Assembly (NCBI GenBank): GCA_036501845.1
Contig: DASXZO010000070.1
Span: forward strand, 1 to 39,181
Direction of reading: 5' to 3'
Length of the DNA stretch: 39,181 bases
Source of the DNA: JBBREP01 sp036501845
GTDB lineage: Bacteria; Actinomycetota; Acidimicrobiia; IMCC26256; PALSA-610
The notes below the pieces were generated by a model. That model was given only the letters and a program-made list of their open reading frames with translations. It was not told the DNA's origin and did no database searches. Position 1 is the stretch's first letter; every line of letters starts with the position of its first letter. A program made the translations under genes and the position numbers. Of this stretch, positions 1 through 7,632 are shown in pieces.

Positions 1-25
1 AAGTCACACGACGCATAGGGCGGCG

Positions 26-1156
26 TCAGCCGTAGTAGATGGAGGTGTCGCGGCCGGTGCCGTCGTAGAACAGGATGTCGAGCGCGCCGTCACCGTCAAA
101 GTCGCCGAAGGCCGCGTTGTGCGACGACCAGTCGACGTGCGCTGCGGTGAACGGCACGCTGGTGAAGCCCGAACCGTTGCCCAGCCAGTACGCGTCCTCT
201 CCGCCCGGCGCGCGGTTCCACCACACCACATCGGTGTAGTGGTGGCCGTCGCCGTCGAAGTTGCCCCAGAGCGGCTGGTAGTCGCCACGAATCGACTCGG
301 CGATGAAGTGGCTGTAGCCGAGGCTCCCCTTCACGAGCGCGTCGGAGATGTTGCCCGATCCGTACCAGAGGATGTCGGACTTGGCGTCGCCGTCGACGTT
401 CATCACCATCGGGTACGCGCCCTTCGCGGGCACCGGGAAACTCGTCGAGGCGAACCCCGGGGTCGAGCGACCGAGCCACACCGGAGCCGTCGTCGACTGC
501 GACGACCAGAACAAGAGGTCGGTGCGGCCGTCGCCGTTGAAGTCGCCACCGGTGATGAAGTCGTACGAACCGTTGATCGTGACGGGGTGCGTCGAGAACG
601 ATCCGGTGGACGTGCCGTACGAGACGTAGTCGTGCGCGGTGCCCGGCGCGTACCAGAGCACGTCATCCTGGTGGTTGCCGTCGAAGTCGCCCACAATCGG
701 GTGGTACCCGCCGTTGATGTGCACCGTGTGCGAGGTGAACGTGCCGTTGCCGTTTCCGAGCCACAGCGAGTCGGGCAGCGAGCCCGGCCCGTACCAGAGG
801 ATGTCGGCCTTGTGGTCGCCGTTGAAGTCACCTTCGAGCGGCTCGTAGAAGCCGTTGATGCTGATCGCAACCCGTTTGAACGTGCGCCCGGGCGTGGACA
901 GCATCAACTGGTCGAACGTGGAACCGGGCCCGTACCAGAGAATGTCGGCGCGGCCGTCACCGTTGAAGTCGGCCACGATCGGGATCGCCTGGGCCGGTAC
1001 GTCCACCTGCTGCACGGCGAAACCTGGCGTGGTCGCCGGGTGCACCGACGCGGTGCGGGCCGCGGCGGCATGCGCGGCCGGGCTCGCCGGCACGACCGCG
1101 GCCACGCTCGCGAGCATGGCAATGAGTCCAATAATGGTTGTGCGCGTCGCTGTCAT
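26..1156 (-). CDS. Secreted FG-GAP/VCBS-repeat beta-propeller protein
   Basis: A 376-residue exported protein. The N-terminus is a hydrophobic signal peptide of about 30 residues with likely cleavage after PAAHA. The rest is about seven repeats of 45-50 residues, each carrying a calcium-loop core such as DFNGDGRADILWYGPG, DFNGDHKADILWYGPG and DFDGDGALDILFYDG, the hallmark of the FG-GAP/VCBS beta-propeller fold. Such proteins are extracellular; the ligand cannot be told from sequence. No enzymatic domain is visible. It lies 62 nt downstream of the beta-helix protein gene on the same strand and may share its transcript, although a TACGCT box 26 nt before the ATG could be its own -10. GTGAAGG directly abuts the ATG with no normal spacing, so the exact start is slightly uncertain. 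Confidence 0.88.
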   Translation of the reverse strand: MTATRTTIIGLIAMLASVAAVVPASPAAHAAAARTASVHPATTPGFAVQQVDVPAQAIPIVADFNGDGRADILWYGPGSTFDQLMLSTPGRTFKRVAISINGFYEPLEGDFNGDHKADILWYGPGSLPDSLWLGNGNGTFTSHTVHINGGYHPIVGDFDGNHQDDVLWYAPGTAHDYVSYGTSTGSFSTHPVTINGSYDFITGGDFNGDGRTDLLFWSSQSTTAPVWLGRSTPGFASTSFPVPAKGAYPMVMNVDGDAKSDILWYGSGNISDALVKGSLGYSHFIAESIRGDYQPLWGNFDGDGHHYTDVVWWNRAPGGEDAYWLGNGSGFTSVPFTAAHVDWSSHNAAFGDFDGDGALDILFYDGTGRDTSIYYG

Positions 1157-1218
1157 CCTTCACCCGTCCTGGAGCGGAGGGCAGCGTACGGGACGCGCAC
1201 AGAGAGCGGGCTACGGGG

Positions 1219-2952
1219 CTACGGGATCGTGAGCCCCCGAGAGTTCTCACTCGTCGACAGCTTCGGCGTGGTCGCGTCGGCGGTGACGACCTTGCCCGCA
1301 CCGGCCGCCGGCACCGTGAGCACGAGCGTGCCCTTGGCGTTGGCGACACCGCTGGTGAGGAAGGTCTGCCCCTGGCCGAACTGGCCGTTGCCCTTCGACG
1401 AGATGAACAGCTCGATCGTGCAGCTCGCGCACGTGGTGACCGTCACCGACGTCTTGGTGGGCTTGCTGAGAATCGGTGCCAGCACGCCCTCGTTCAGGTT
1501 CGGGTCGACGGTGGTGTTCAGCGCGCCGTAGGGCTTGAAGTCGATGCCGAGGCCCGCGGTGTTGCCGAAGATCGAGTTCTTCGTGATCTGGTTGAAGTTG
1601 GTGGGCGACTCGGTGCTGTTCGGCGGCTGCGTACCGGTTGCCTCGAGCTGCACGCCCGCGCCGTTGTACGCGATCACGTTCTTGCTCACCGTGTTGCTGT
1701 AGGCGCCGGCCTCGAAGCGCACGCCGAAGTCGGCGTTGCCCGCCGCCGTGCCGTTGGGCAGCACGCCGATGTAGTTGTTCGCGACCGTGTCGTGGTTCTG
1801 GCCCTTGTCGATCATCACGCCACCGACACCGCTATTGACGATGACGTTGCCTTCGACGGTGTTGTTGTGCGCGTCGGACGGGCACACCTGCCCATTGCAC
1901 GTGCCTCGACCTTCGAGGTTCACGCCGAATTGCCCGTTGCGCGCGTACGCAGGCGCTGCGCTGGCATCGAGGTTGGTGCCGATGTAGTTGTTGATCACCG
2001 AGTTGAACGCGGTCGACGGGATGTGCGAGATCTCCACGCCGGTCTGGAAGTTCCCGGCGATCACGTTGCGTTCCAGCGGCGCCGTGCCGCCGACCATCGT
2101 GTAAGTGGTGCCGGTGTTGATGTCCATGCCGTGCGACTGGTTCATCCGCTTCTGCGTGCCCGTGGGGTCGAGGCCGATGATGTTGTTCTGAACCGTGTTC
2201 CGCGTGGTCGGGTAGTTGTAAGTAGCGATCCCCTCGTGCGAGCAACCGCTGATCACGTTGCGGTCGGCGAGGTTCGGACGGCCGATCACGTTGTCGTGCG
2301 CGCCGCCCTGCATGATGATGCACGAAGAGCTGTTCACCAGCTTGTCGTTCGGGTCGTAGTTGCCGGTGGGCGTGAGCCCGATCATGTTGCCCACGATGGT
2401 GTTCGACGCCGAACTCGTCTGATCCATGTAGATCGCGTGGTTGAACCCGTGGATGTCGAGACCACGGATCATCGAGCCCGGGCTGTGCAGCACGAACGCG
2501 TCGAACTTCGTCGGGCCGGGGCCTGCGAGTTCGATGCGATACACCGCGTTGTCGGCGAGTGCGCTGGTGTTCGCCGTGGAGCCCGGCTGTGTGAAGCCGT
2601 CGATCGTGATGCCACCGTTGGCGTTCGTGAGGATCGGGTACGCGCTCGTGGGCTTGATCGTGTGGAGACCGGTTCCCGGTATTGCGAACGCGATCGTGGC
2701 CGGCCCGGCCGCGGCGTTCGCCTCCTGGATTGCTGCGCGCAGTGTGCACTCGCCACTCACCGACGTGAGGCACACGCCGTTGACCTTGGCGTCGGGCCGA
2801 TCGGCGATGGAGTTGACGGTGAACGTGACCGACGCGCGTTTCGCCGCGCTCGCTGCAGTCGCGCCGACGACTGCGGTCGAGAGCGAGGCCGCGCCCACGG
2901 CCATCGCGACAATTGCCGCGCGGCGCGCGACCGAGAACGATGTGCTGAGCAT
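1219..2952 (-). CDS. Secreted right-handed parallel beta-helix protein
   Basis: A 577-residue exported protein. I start it at ATG 2952, giving MLSTSFSVARRAAIVAMAVG, a typical signal peptide, with GGGGAG about 9 nt upstream; the frame is open further 5' but those residues look non-coding. After the signal comes the CTLRAAIQEANA motif found at the start of many bacterial parallel beta-helix surface proteins, then many N-rich coils (NTIVGNMIG, NVIGRP, NTVQNNIIG, NSVINNYIG, NTVEGNVIV, DTVANNYIG) that form the stacked turns. The last about 80 residues look like a separate beta domain. No pectate-lyase catalytic set is recognised, so a structural or adhesive role is as likely as a polysaccharide-active one. 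Confidence 0.87.
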   Translation of the reverse strand: MLSTSFSVARRAAIVAMAVGAASLSTAVVGATAASAAKRASVTFTVNSIADRPDAKVNGVCLTSVSGECTLRAAIQEANAAAGPATIAFAIPGTGLHTIKPTSAYPILTNANGGITIDGFTQPGSTANTSALADNAVYRIELAGPGPTKFDAFVLHSPGSMIRGLDIHGFNHAIYMDQTSSASNTIVGNMIGLTPTGNYDPNDKLVNSSSCIIMQGGAHDNVIGRPNLADRNVISGCSHEGIATYNYPTTRNTVQNNIIGLDPTGTQKRMNQSHGMDINTGTTYTMVGGTAPLERNVIAGNFQTGVEISHIPSTAFNSVINNYIGTNLDASAAPAYARNGQFGVNLEGRGTCNGQVCPSDAHNNTVEGNVIVNSGVGGVMIDKGQNHDTVANNYIGVLPNGTAAGNADFGVRFEAGAYSNTVSKNVIAYNGAGVQLEATGTQPPNSTESPTNFNQITKNSIFGNTAGLGIDFKPYGALNTTVDPNLNEGVLAPILSKPTKTSVTVTTCASCTIELFISSKGNGQFGQGQTFLTSGVANAKGTLVLTVPAAGAGKVVTADATTPKLSTSENSRGLTIP

Positions 2953-3190
2953 CGCCGATGTCTCCCCATGTATGACCTGCGATGCGCGTGGCGATGCGCA
3001 GGTCTGTTGAGTTCCCGCTGGCTGGCGAGCGGCCCGCATGCCGTTGAACGGCACCGCCCGGAAGCACGAACGCTACGGCTGCCACCCAGCGTCGACAAGT
3101 CGGTACGCATCGTCTTCACGCAACGCGCGCGCGATCGCGTCTCGGATGCGCGCGATGCGCGTCAGCTGCAACGCCGAGCGCGCGTGAACG

Positions 3191-3595
3191 TCAACCGGCG
3201 AGCGTGATGCCGACGCAGTCGTGCCCGCACGCGTTGGTGCCGGGTTCGGCCGCGCCGGGTCGATGCAGCACTGCTTTTACGGGGCGAATCCGCAACACAG
3301 TGTCGTGTTCACGCTCGTCGGTGATGGCGTCACCGTCGACGATGAGGCTGTAACCGTCGCTCGTCGCGACCGGCGGCCAGTGCAGGCACACCACTGAATT
3401 CGCCGCCGCATTGCGAGCACTGCGCGCGCCGCGTAGCACTGCAACCGCGAGCCGCGCGCCAGCAGGTTCTTCGACTTCGACCTCGACGGGCGCGATGTGC
3501 GGGCGGCATTCGGCCGTGACCGAAAGCAGGAACGCACTGCTGCCGAACCGCGCGAGCGCCTCGCTGAGCGTGCCGGGCAGCGCAATGGTCGTCAC
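3191..3595 (-). CDS. Putative FMN-binding split-barrel (pyridoxamine-phosphate-oxidase-like) protein
   Basis: A 134-residue protein starting at GTG 3595, whose GTGA overlaps the stop of the P450 gene by 4 bp. The start of the chain (LARFGSSAFLLSVTAECRPHIAPVEVEVE), followed by a basic SARNAAANSVVCLHWPP segment, fits the small flavin- or F420-binding split-barrel family, where one strand pair reads 'vtt..dGrPhv'. The C-terminal part carries two cysteines (NACGHDC). The family call rests on pattern only and is moderate. Translational coupling to a P450 suggests a shared pathway or a redox helper role; that is inference. Confidence 0.65.
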   Translation of the reverse strand: MTTIALPGTLSEALARFGSSAFLLSVTAECRPHIAPVEVEVEEPAGARLAVAVLRGARSARNAAANSVVCLHWPPVATSDGYSLIVDGDAITDEREHDTVLRIRPVKAVLHRPGAAEPGTNACGHDCVGITLAG

Positions 3596-4848
3596 GACGC
3601 CACCGTACCCAACGCACCCGCACGCATCCGCAGGTGCATGTGGCGGATTCCGGTGTGCCGGTTGCTTCGAGTCCACTCGACCGGCTCGTCGAGCGCGAAT
3701 GCACCGAACTGCGCGAACAGCTCCTCGAACATCACTTGCATCTCGAGGCGCGCAAGCCCGGCTCCCAGGCAGAAGTGCGCGCCGTGACCGAAGGTGAGGT
3801 GGGGATTCGGGTCGCGGGTCACGTCGAACTCCATCGCGGTGGGTCCGAACACCACTTCGTCGCGGTTCGCCGACGCCTCCCAGAACAGCACCTTGTGGCC
3901 GGCGCTGATCCTGTGGCCCCGCAGTTCCGTGTCGCGCGTCGCCGTGCGGCGTTTCGACGGCGACGGCGCGGTCCATCGCAGCATCTCTTCGATCGCGCGC
4001 GGCAGCAGTTGGGGCTCACGAGCGAGGCGATCGAGCTGGTCGGGACGCTCGATCAGCGCGAGGAGGCCGCCGGCGATCGCGTTGCGCGTGGTCTCGGAGC
4101 CCGCCGCGAACAGCAACGAGAAGAAGCTGTAGAGCTCCATGTCGTCGAGGCGGGGCGGGTCTTCGTCGTCGAGCGTGGCGTGCACCACCGTCGAGAGCAT
4201 GTCGTCGACCGGGCAGGCGCGCTTGTCTTCGATGAGGCGGCTGCCGTACTCGAGCATGTCGAGCTGCGCGCTCGTGGGATCGGCGGCTGCGAAGCCGGCG
4301 TCGCCGGCACGGATGTCGAAACCCGGATCAACGGCGGCCCAGAGCCGGTGGCGGTCGACCTCGGGGACGCCGAGCAGGATGCAGATCGCCTGCATCGGGA
4401 GCTCCGCCGCGACGGCGGTGAGGAAGTCGATCGGGTCGCCGTCGCCGATCGGATCGAGAAGCACCCGCGTGCGGTGGCGCAACTCGCCTTCGAGCCGGCG
4501 GATCATGCGCGGCGTGAGCCCGCTCGACACCAGGCGGCGGATTCGGTTGTGCCGGGGATCGTCCATCATGTTCAGGACGAGGCCGGCGATCTCGAGATCC
4601 TGCAGCAGGGTGCCGCCGCCCCGCCGGTCGCCGCCGCGCTCGGACGAGTACGTCGCCGGGTCGTTCTGGATCTGTTCGGTCTCGGCATAGGTGGCCACCG
4701 ACCAGAAGCCCTCGCCGTCGGGCGTGTGCGCCGTCGGCTCGTGCCAGAAGACCGGCGCCACCTGGCGATGGACGGCGAAGACGTCGTGCGGGAAGCCCGC
4801 CGCGAAGTTGTCGAGATCGGTGAGATCGGCGTCGCCGAGCGGGTTCAC
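3592..4848 (-). CDS. Cytochrome P450 monooxygenase
   Basis: A soluble bacterial-type P450 of about 418 residues if started at GTG 4848 (MNPLGDADLTDLDNFAAGFPHDVF, a family-like N-terminus). The frame runs on to an ATG at 4926, but the extra 26 residues look atypical and no ribosome site precedes either start. The I-helix motif AGSETT is at about 249-254, ExxR (EMLR) at 288-291, and the haem loop FGHGAHFCLG places the thiolate Cys at about 360. The proline-poor, very acidic N-terminus (HEPTAHTPDGEGFW) resembles actinobacterial CYPs that oxidise fatty acid, sterol side-chain or terpene substrates; the substrate is not determinable here. No ferredoxin gene is adjacent. Confidence 0.93.
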   Translation of the reverse strand: MNPLGDADLTDLDNFAAGFPHDVFAVHRQVAPVFWHEPTAHTPDGEGFWSVATYAETEQIQNDPATYSSERGGDRRGGGTLLQDLEIAGLVLNMMDDPRHNRIRRLVSSGLTPRMIRRLEGELRHRTRVLLDPIGDGDPIDFLTAVAAELPMQAICILLGVPEVDRHRLWAAVDPGFDIRAGDAGFAAADPTSAQLDMLEYGSRLIEDKRACPVDDMLSTVVHATLDDEDPPRLDDMELYSFFSLLFAAGSETTRNAIAGGLLALIERPDQLDRLAREPQLLPRAIEEMLRWTAPSPSKRRTATRDTELRGHRISAGHKVLFWEASANRDEVVFGPTAMEFDVTRDPNPHLTFGHGAHFCLGAGLARLEMQVMFEELFAQFGAFALDEPVEWTRSNRHTGIRHMHLRMRAGALGTVAS

Positions 4849-4878
4849 GCGTCGAAGTGTCGCGCGACCGTCCGACCA

Positions 4879-4884
4879 CGTACG
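4879..4884 (+). promoter_or_regulatory. Candidate -10 (TACGGT) upstream of the small ORF at 4925
   Basis: TACGGT matches the actinobacterial -10 TANNNT and is followed about 24 nt later by a strong ribosome site (AAGGAGAGG, 4908-4916). No convincing -35 is visible. It would drive transcription rightward, away from the P450 gene. Confidence 0.35.
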
Positions 4885-4924
4885 GTGGTGGAATTCCTTC
4901 GCTGGGTAAGGAGAGGGCGGAAAC

Positions 4925-4942
4925 ATGCCGAAGAAGCTCTAG
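4925..4942 (+). other. Five-codon mini-ORF (MPKKL-stop) with a strong ribosome site
   Basis: ATG CCG AAG AAG CTC TAG is preceded by AAGGAGAGG at 8 nt spacing, one of the best ribosome sites in the window, yet it stops after five codons. It is upstream of the small membrane-protein gene at 5077, possibly as a leader or uORF. Its ATG sits in a CATG palindrome, so the complementary strand also reads ATG here. A frameshift that would extend it into the downstream gene cannot be excluded. Confidence 0.3.
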
Positions 4943-5076
4943 CTTTGACTCGCTGGACGCGGGTGGTGCGAGAGCTCGAACTCGTGCGAGAGATCGACGT
5001 GACCGCACGCAAACCGCTGCACATCGAGCCAATTGAACCTGGCCTGTTCGCCGCCCCGAACCCACAGGAGCCACTC

Positions 5077-5442
5077 GTGGCCGCGCCTGTACCGAGAATC
5101 GACATCGATTCGGACGGCACCGCCGCCAGCCCGCCCGCGCGCCAAACACTGTTCACGCAGCCCGGCCAGAATGGGCACAGCGGGCCGGAGTGGGTCGACA
5201 TGGCCGCCGGGCACGCGGTGCGCGAGGCCGCCGTCACGCCGCCGCCCACCGCGCACCGACCCGTCGAGCTCGACGAGATGGCAGCCCGGCGGGCCGAGCT
5301 CGAGGCCGAAGAGCGGGCGTGGGCGTTCGCCGGCGAGCCGGGCCGGGGCTACAAGGTGTTCTACCGGAGCGTGCAGACGGTGGTGTTGGGCATCTTCGCC
5401 AGCGGTACCGGCATGGCGGCCTACATCCTCATCCGCCACTGA
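5077..5442 (+). CDS. Small protein with C-terminal membrane helix, unknown function
   Basis: A 121-residue protein from GTG 5077, chosen because AGGAG lies 6 nt upstream; the frame is open further upstream but has no other start with a ribosome site. The first about 70 residues are Pro/Ala-rich and probably disordered, followed by a charged helical stretch (LDEMAARRAELEAEERAWAF) and one C-terminal hydrophobic helix (TVVLGIFASGTGMAAYILI), as in tail-anchored proteins. I recognise no family. It stands alone between the P450 gene and a tRNA-Leu gene. Confidence 0.6.
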   Translation: MAAPVPRIDIDSDGTAASPPARQTLFTQPGQNGHSGPEWVDMAAGHAVREAAVTPPPTAHRPVELDEMAARRAELEAEERAWAFAGEPGRGYKVFYRSVQTVVLGIFASGTGMAAYILIRH

Positions 5443-5490
5443 CGCGCCGCTCGCGCCGCCTTCACCCGCCAATCTGGTTCCGCGGCCTTC

Positions 5491-5496
5491 TAGGAT
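5491..5496 (+). promoter_or_regulatory. Candidate -10 for tRNA-Leu (TAGGAT)
   Basis: TAGGAT ends 12 nt before the first base of the mature tRNA, a normal distance for a tRNA promoter. A clear -35 hexamer is not visible. Confidence 0.45.
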
Positions 5497-5508
5497 CACG
5501 CTTCGCTC

Positions 5509-5595
5509 GCCCGGATGGCGGAACTGGCAGACGCGGTGGACTCAAAATCCATTGCCCGCAAGGGCATGCGGGTTCGATTCCCGCTCCGGGCACCA
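5509..5595 (+). tRNA. tRNA-Leu (anticodon CAA)
   Basis: An 87-nt class II tRNA with encoded CCA. The acceptor stem GCCCGGA pairs perfectly with TCCGGGC; the anticodon loop CTCAAAA is closed by TGGA/TCCA and gives CAA, decoding UUG. The long variable arm (TGCCCGCAAGGGCA) is typical of leucine tRNAs, and the T arm has GGTTCGATTCC. No second copy of its 3' end is seen nearby, so it is not evidently an integration site. Confidence 0.97.
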
Positions 5596-5699
5596 CTCGC
5601 ACAACGCATCGGCAACACACCGCGAATTCACCCGAAGTAAGGGCAACTTGCCGCGATTCGTGCCTTCTCCACCGGTACGATCCGTCTCGAGGTCACGAG

Positions 5700-5975
5700 G
5701 TGGAGATCGTCTTGGGCATCTGTGTGGTCGGCGGCGCGTTGGTGCTGCTCGGTCTGATCGTCATCGGTCCGTCGCGGCGTTTGCGGTCCGAGAGCAAGAT
5801 GCCGATCGAGACCCAGGTGCGGCTGCTGCTCGGCCTGCCCGAAGAGACCGGCGAGGTGCGTGCGGTGCGCATCGCCGACGACGGCCCCACCCCGTTCGAC
5901 ACGGCACAGTTCACCGCCCTCTCCAACCTCACTGCTCACGCGTCCGAGTCCGAGCAGTCGAGCGGCGCGGCGTAG
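5700..5975 (+). CDS. Small single-pass membrane protein, unknown function
   Basis: A 91-residue protein starting at GTG 5700 with GAGG about 8 nt upstream; a TACGAT box (5676-5681) is a plausible -10 giving a short leader. The N-terminus is one membrane helix (IVLGICVVGGALVLLGLIVIG) followed by a basic RRLR anchor and a soluble tail of about 60 residues with an LLLGLPEETGEVRAVRI segment. No known domain is recognised. It is convergent with fabZ, leaving 32 nt between stops. Confidence 0.55.
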   Translation: MEIVLGICVVGGALVLLGLIVIGPSRRLRSESKMPIETQVRLLLGLPEETGEVRAVRIADDGPTPFDTAQFTALSNLTAHASESEQSSGAA

Positions 5976-6007
5976 CCCGCAGCGGTCCCCGTCCGGGAAC
6001 GCGCCGG

Positions 6008-6436
6008 CTACTGCGGGGCGAGTACGAAGAACAGGCGTGCCCGCACGGTCTCGTCGTCGTCGACCGTCGCCCGCCCCGAAGCCCAGCCGCCGCGACCGCT
6101 GAGGCGCTCCATGGTCACCTCGAGCCGCAACTCGTCGCCCGGGCGGACCACCCGCCGCCAGCGCACGCCCTCCACACCGCCGAACAGCGGCAGCGAGCCG
6201 GCGTAGCGCTCGTCGGCGAGCAGCGCCACCGCGCCGGCCTGGGCCAGCGCCTCGAGCTGCAGCACGCCCGGCACCACCGGGTTGCCGGGGAAATGGCCTG
6301 CGAGCCACGGCTCGTCGCCCGAGATGCGCCAGCGGGTGACGCAGCGCGTGCCGGCTTCGAGCACCTCCACCCGATCCACGAACCGGAACGGTGGCCGGTG
6401 CGGCAGGAGGTCGATCGCCGCGTCGAGGTCGACCAT
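6008..6436 (-). CDS. fabZ: 3-hydroxyacyl-ACP dehydratase, FabZ type
   Basis: A 142-residue hotdog-fold dehydratase that removes water from 3-hydroxyacyl-ACP to give trans-2-enoyl-ACP in type II fatty-acid synthesis. It shows the family hallmarks LLPHRPPFRFVDRV near residues 10-23 and the active-site block GHFPGNPVVPGVLQLEALAQ, with catalytic His in GHFPGNP and Glu in LEALAQ. The length is normal for FabZ. It is divergent from the fabD-led operon, and the ~200-nt gap probably holds both promoters. The ATG is 8 nt from a TACGGT box and lacks a ribosome site, suggesting a leaderless message. Confidence 0.92.
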   Translation of the reverse strand: MVDLDAAIDLLPHRPPFRFVDRVEVLEAGTRCVTRWRISGDEPWLAGHFPGNPVVPGVLQLEALAQAGAVALLADERYAGSLPLFGGVEGVRWRRVVRPGDELRLEVTMERLSGRGGWASGRATVDDDETVRARLFFVLAPQ

Positions 6437-6633
6437 CGCCGCGAACCGTACCCGCGAGCCTTGGATTGTGCTGATGCAGTCGGGACGTTTTTCGACTGTT
6501 CACAGCCCGGTGACGCAGTACCCGCGAGTAATGCGCTCGCGTAGAGGCCTGTAACGGATTGCGGGGCTCGTGGGTCCCAATCCGACCGCGGTCATCGACC
6601 CCGACCTACCAGCCGCGAGAGGAAGTCGTCGTC
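6437..6633. promoter_or_regulatory. Divergent fabZ/fabD control region with an 11-bp direct repeat
   Basis: The gap holds TACGGT on the minus strand (6445-6450), 8 nt before the fabZ ATG. An 11-bp direct repeat, GTACCCGCGAG, occurs at 6448-6458 and again at 6517-6527, the first copy overlapping that -10 box. A regulator binding both copies could co-ordinate the two directions; that is inference. A GAGAGGA ribosome site (about 6617-6623) precedes the TTG start of fabD. Confidence 0.4.
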
Positions 6634-7632
6634 TTGCGGGTTGCCATCGTCTTTCCCGGACAAGGCACTCAAGCTGCCGGCATGGGACGGCCCTGGAAGG
6701 GGCACGGTTCCTGGCCGGTTGTCGACGCGGCCGAGCACGCGCTCGGCACCCCGCTCGCGCCCCTTCTGCTCGATGCGCCGGCCGAACAGCTCGCCCGCAC
6801 CCGCGAAGCCCAACTCGCGGTGCTCACCACCTCGCTCGTCGCGTGGGACGCGGCGCAACCCGCCATCGAGTCGCGCCACGAGATCGTGGGTTTCGCAGGC
6901 CACTCACTCGGCCAGGTGACGGCGTTGATCGCGTCAGGTGCGATGTCGATCGACGACGGTGTGCGCTTTGCCCGTCATCGCGCCGAGCTCACGCAAGCCG
7001 CGGCCGATGCGCATCCCGGACGCATGGCTGCGCTCGTGGGCGCGTCGATCGAACAGGCGCAAGGCGCGTGCTCCGCCGCGCCCGACGCCGCTTGGGTGGC
7101 GAACGACAACGCGCCCGGGCAGGTGGTGATCGCCGGCACGCCCGACGGCATCGAGGCGGCCACGGCGCACGCCAAGACGCTCGGTGTGCGCAAGGCCTTG
7201 CCGCTGCCGGTGGGCGGCGCGTTCCACACACCGCTGATGCGCGACGCCTGCGCCGGTCTCGAAGCGATGCTCGCGTCAGTGGCGCTCGCCGATCCGGCGC
7301 AGCCGATCGTGTCGAACGACGACGCCGAGCCCTATGCCACCGCCGACGGTTGGCCGGCGCGCCTCGTGCGCCACCCCACCGTCACGGTGCAGTGGCGCGC
7401 CTCGATGCTCGCGCTCGTCGAGCAACTCGGCGCGCAAGCGTTCATCGAAGTCGGGCACGGCTCGATGATCGCCGGCGTTGCCAAGCGCACCGTGCCGTCG
7501 ACTCCCGTGATCGGCATCGCCGCGCCGAGCGACATCGAGCTCTTGACCGCGTCGGACGCGCCTCGCGACACCGACACATCCAATGCCTCCGACACTTCTG
7601 ACGCATCCAACGAAGGGAGCTCACCCTCGTGA
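6634..7632 (+). CDS. fabD: Malonyl-CoA:ACP transacylase
   Basis: Transfers malonyl from CoA to acyl carrier protein, supplying extender units for fatty-acid elongation. I start it at TTG 6634 (MRVAIVFPGQGTQ), with GAGAGGA about 10 nt upstream; 332 residues. Visible motifs are GQGTQ at 9-13, the nucleophile elbow GHSLG with Ser91, the malonate-binding Arg region (RHRAEL, about 115) and the catalytic-dyad His198 in GAFHTPLM. The last about 25 residues are a Ser/Asp-rich low-complexity tail. First gene of the rightward fatty-acid operon; its stop overlaps the next start as GTGA. Confidence 0.95.
   Translation: MRVAIVFPGQGTQAAGMGRPWKGHGSWPVVDAAEHALGTPLAPLLLDAPAEQLARTREAQLAVLTTSLVAWDAAQPAIESRHEIVGFAGHSLGQVTALIASGAMSIDDGVRFARHRAELTQAAADAHPGRMAALVGASIEQAQGACSAAPDAAWVANDNAPGQVVIAGTPDGIEAATAHAKTLGVRKALPLPVGGAFHTPLMRDACAGLEAMLASVALADPAQPIVSNDDAEPYATADGWPARLVRHPTVTVQWRASMLALVEQLGAQAFIEVGHGSMIAGVAKRTVPSTPVIGIAAPSDIELLTASDAPRDTDTSNASDTSDASNEGSSPS

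Noticed and set aside
507..518. GAACAAGAGGTC resembling part of the dispersed leader element
   Set aside because: It lies inside the FG-GAP coding region on the antisense strand, has no other part of the element and no gene start beside it; a chance match.
26..1156. Periodic DNA pattern that resembles a repeat array
   Set aside because: The period follows the FG-GAP protein repeats and diverges at the DNA level; no constant repeat and spacer as in CRISPR.
1138..5442. Very long plus-strand open frames opposite the beta-helix and P450 genes
   Set aside because: They are Arg/Val/His-rich shadow frames produced by high GC; the minus-strand proteins have signal peptides and family motifs. Only the last part, from 5077, is kept as a real gene.
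5509..5650. tRNA-Leu as an integration site
   Set aside because: No direct repeat of the tRNA 3' end and no integrase or phage gene is visible in the window.
5033..6544. A 503-codon plus-strand frame crossing the tRNA and fabZ
   Set aside because: It runs through the tRNA and the antisense of fabZ, and its composition is Arg/Pro-rich noise.
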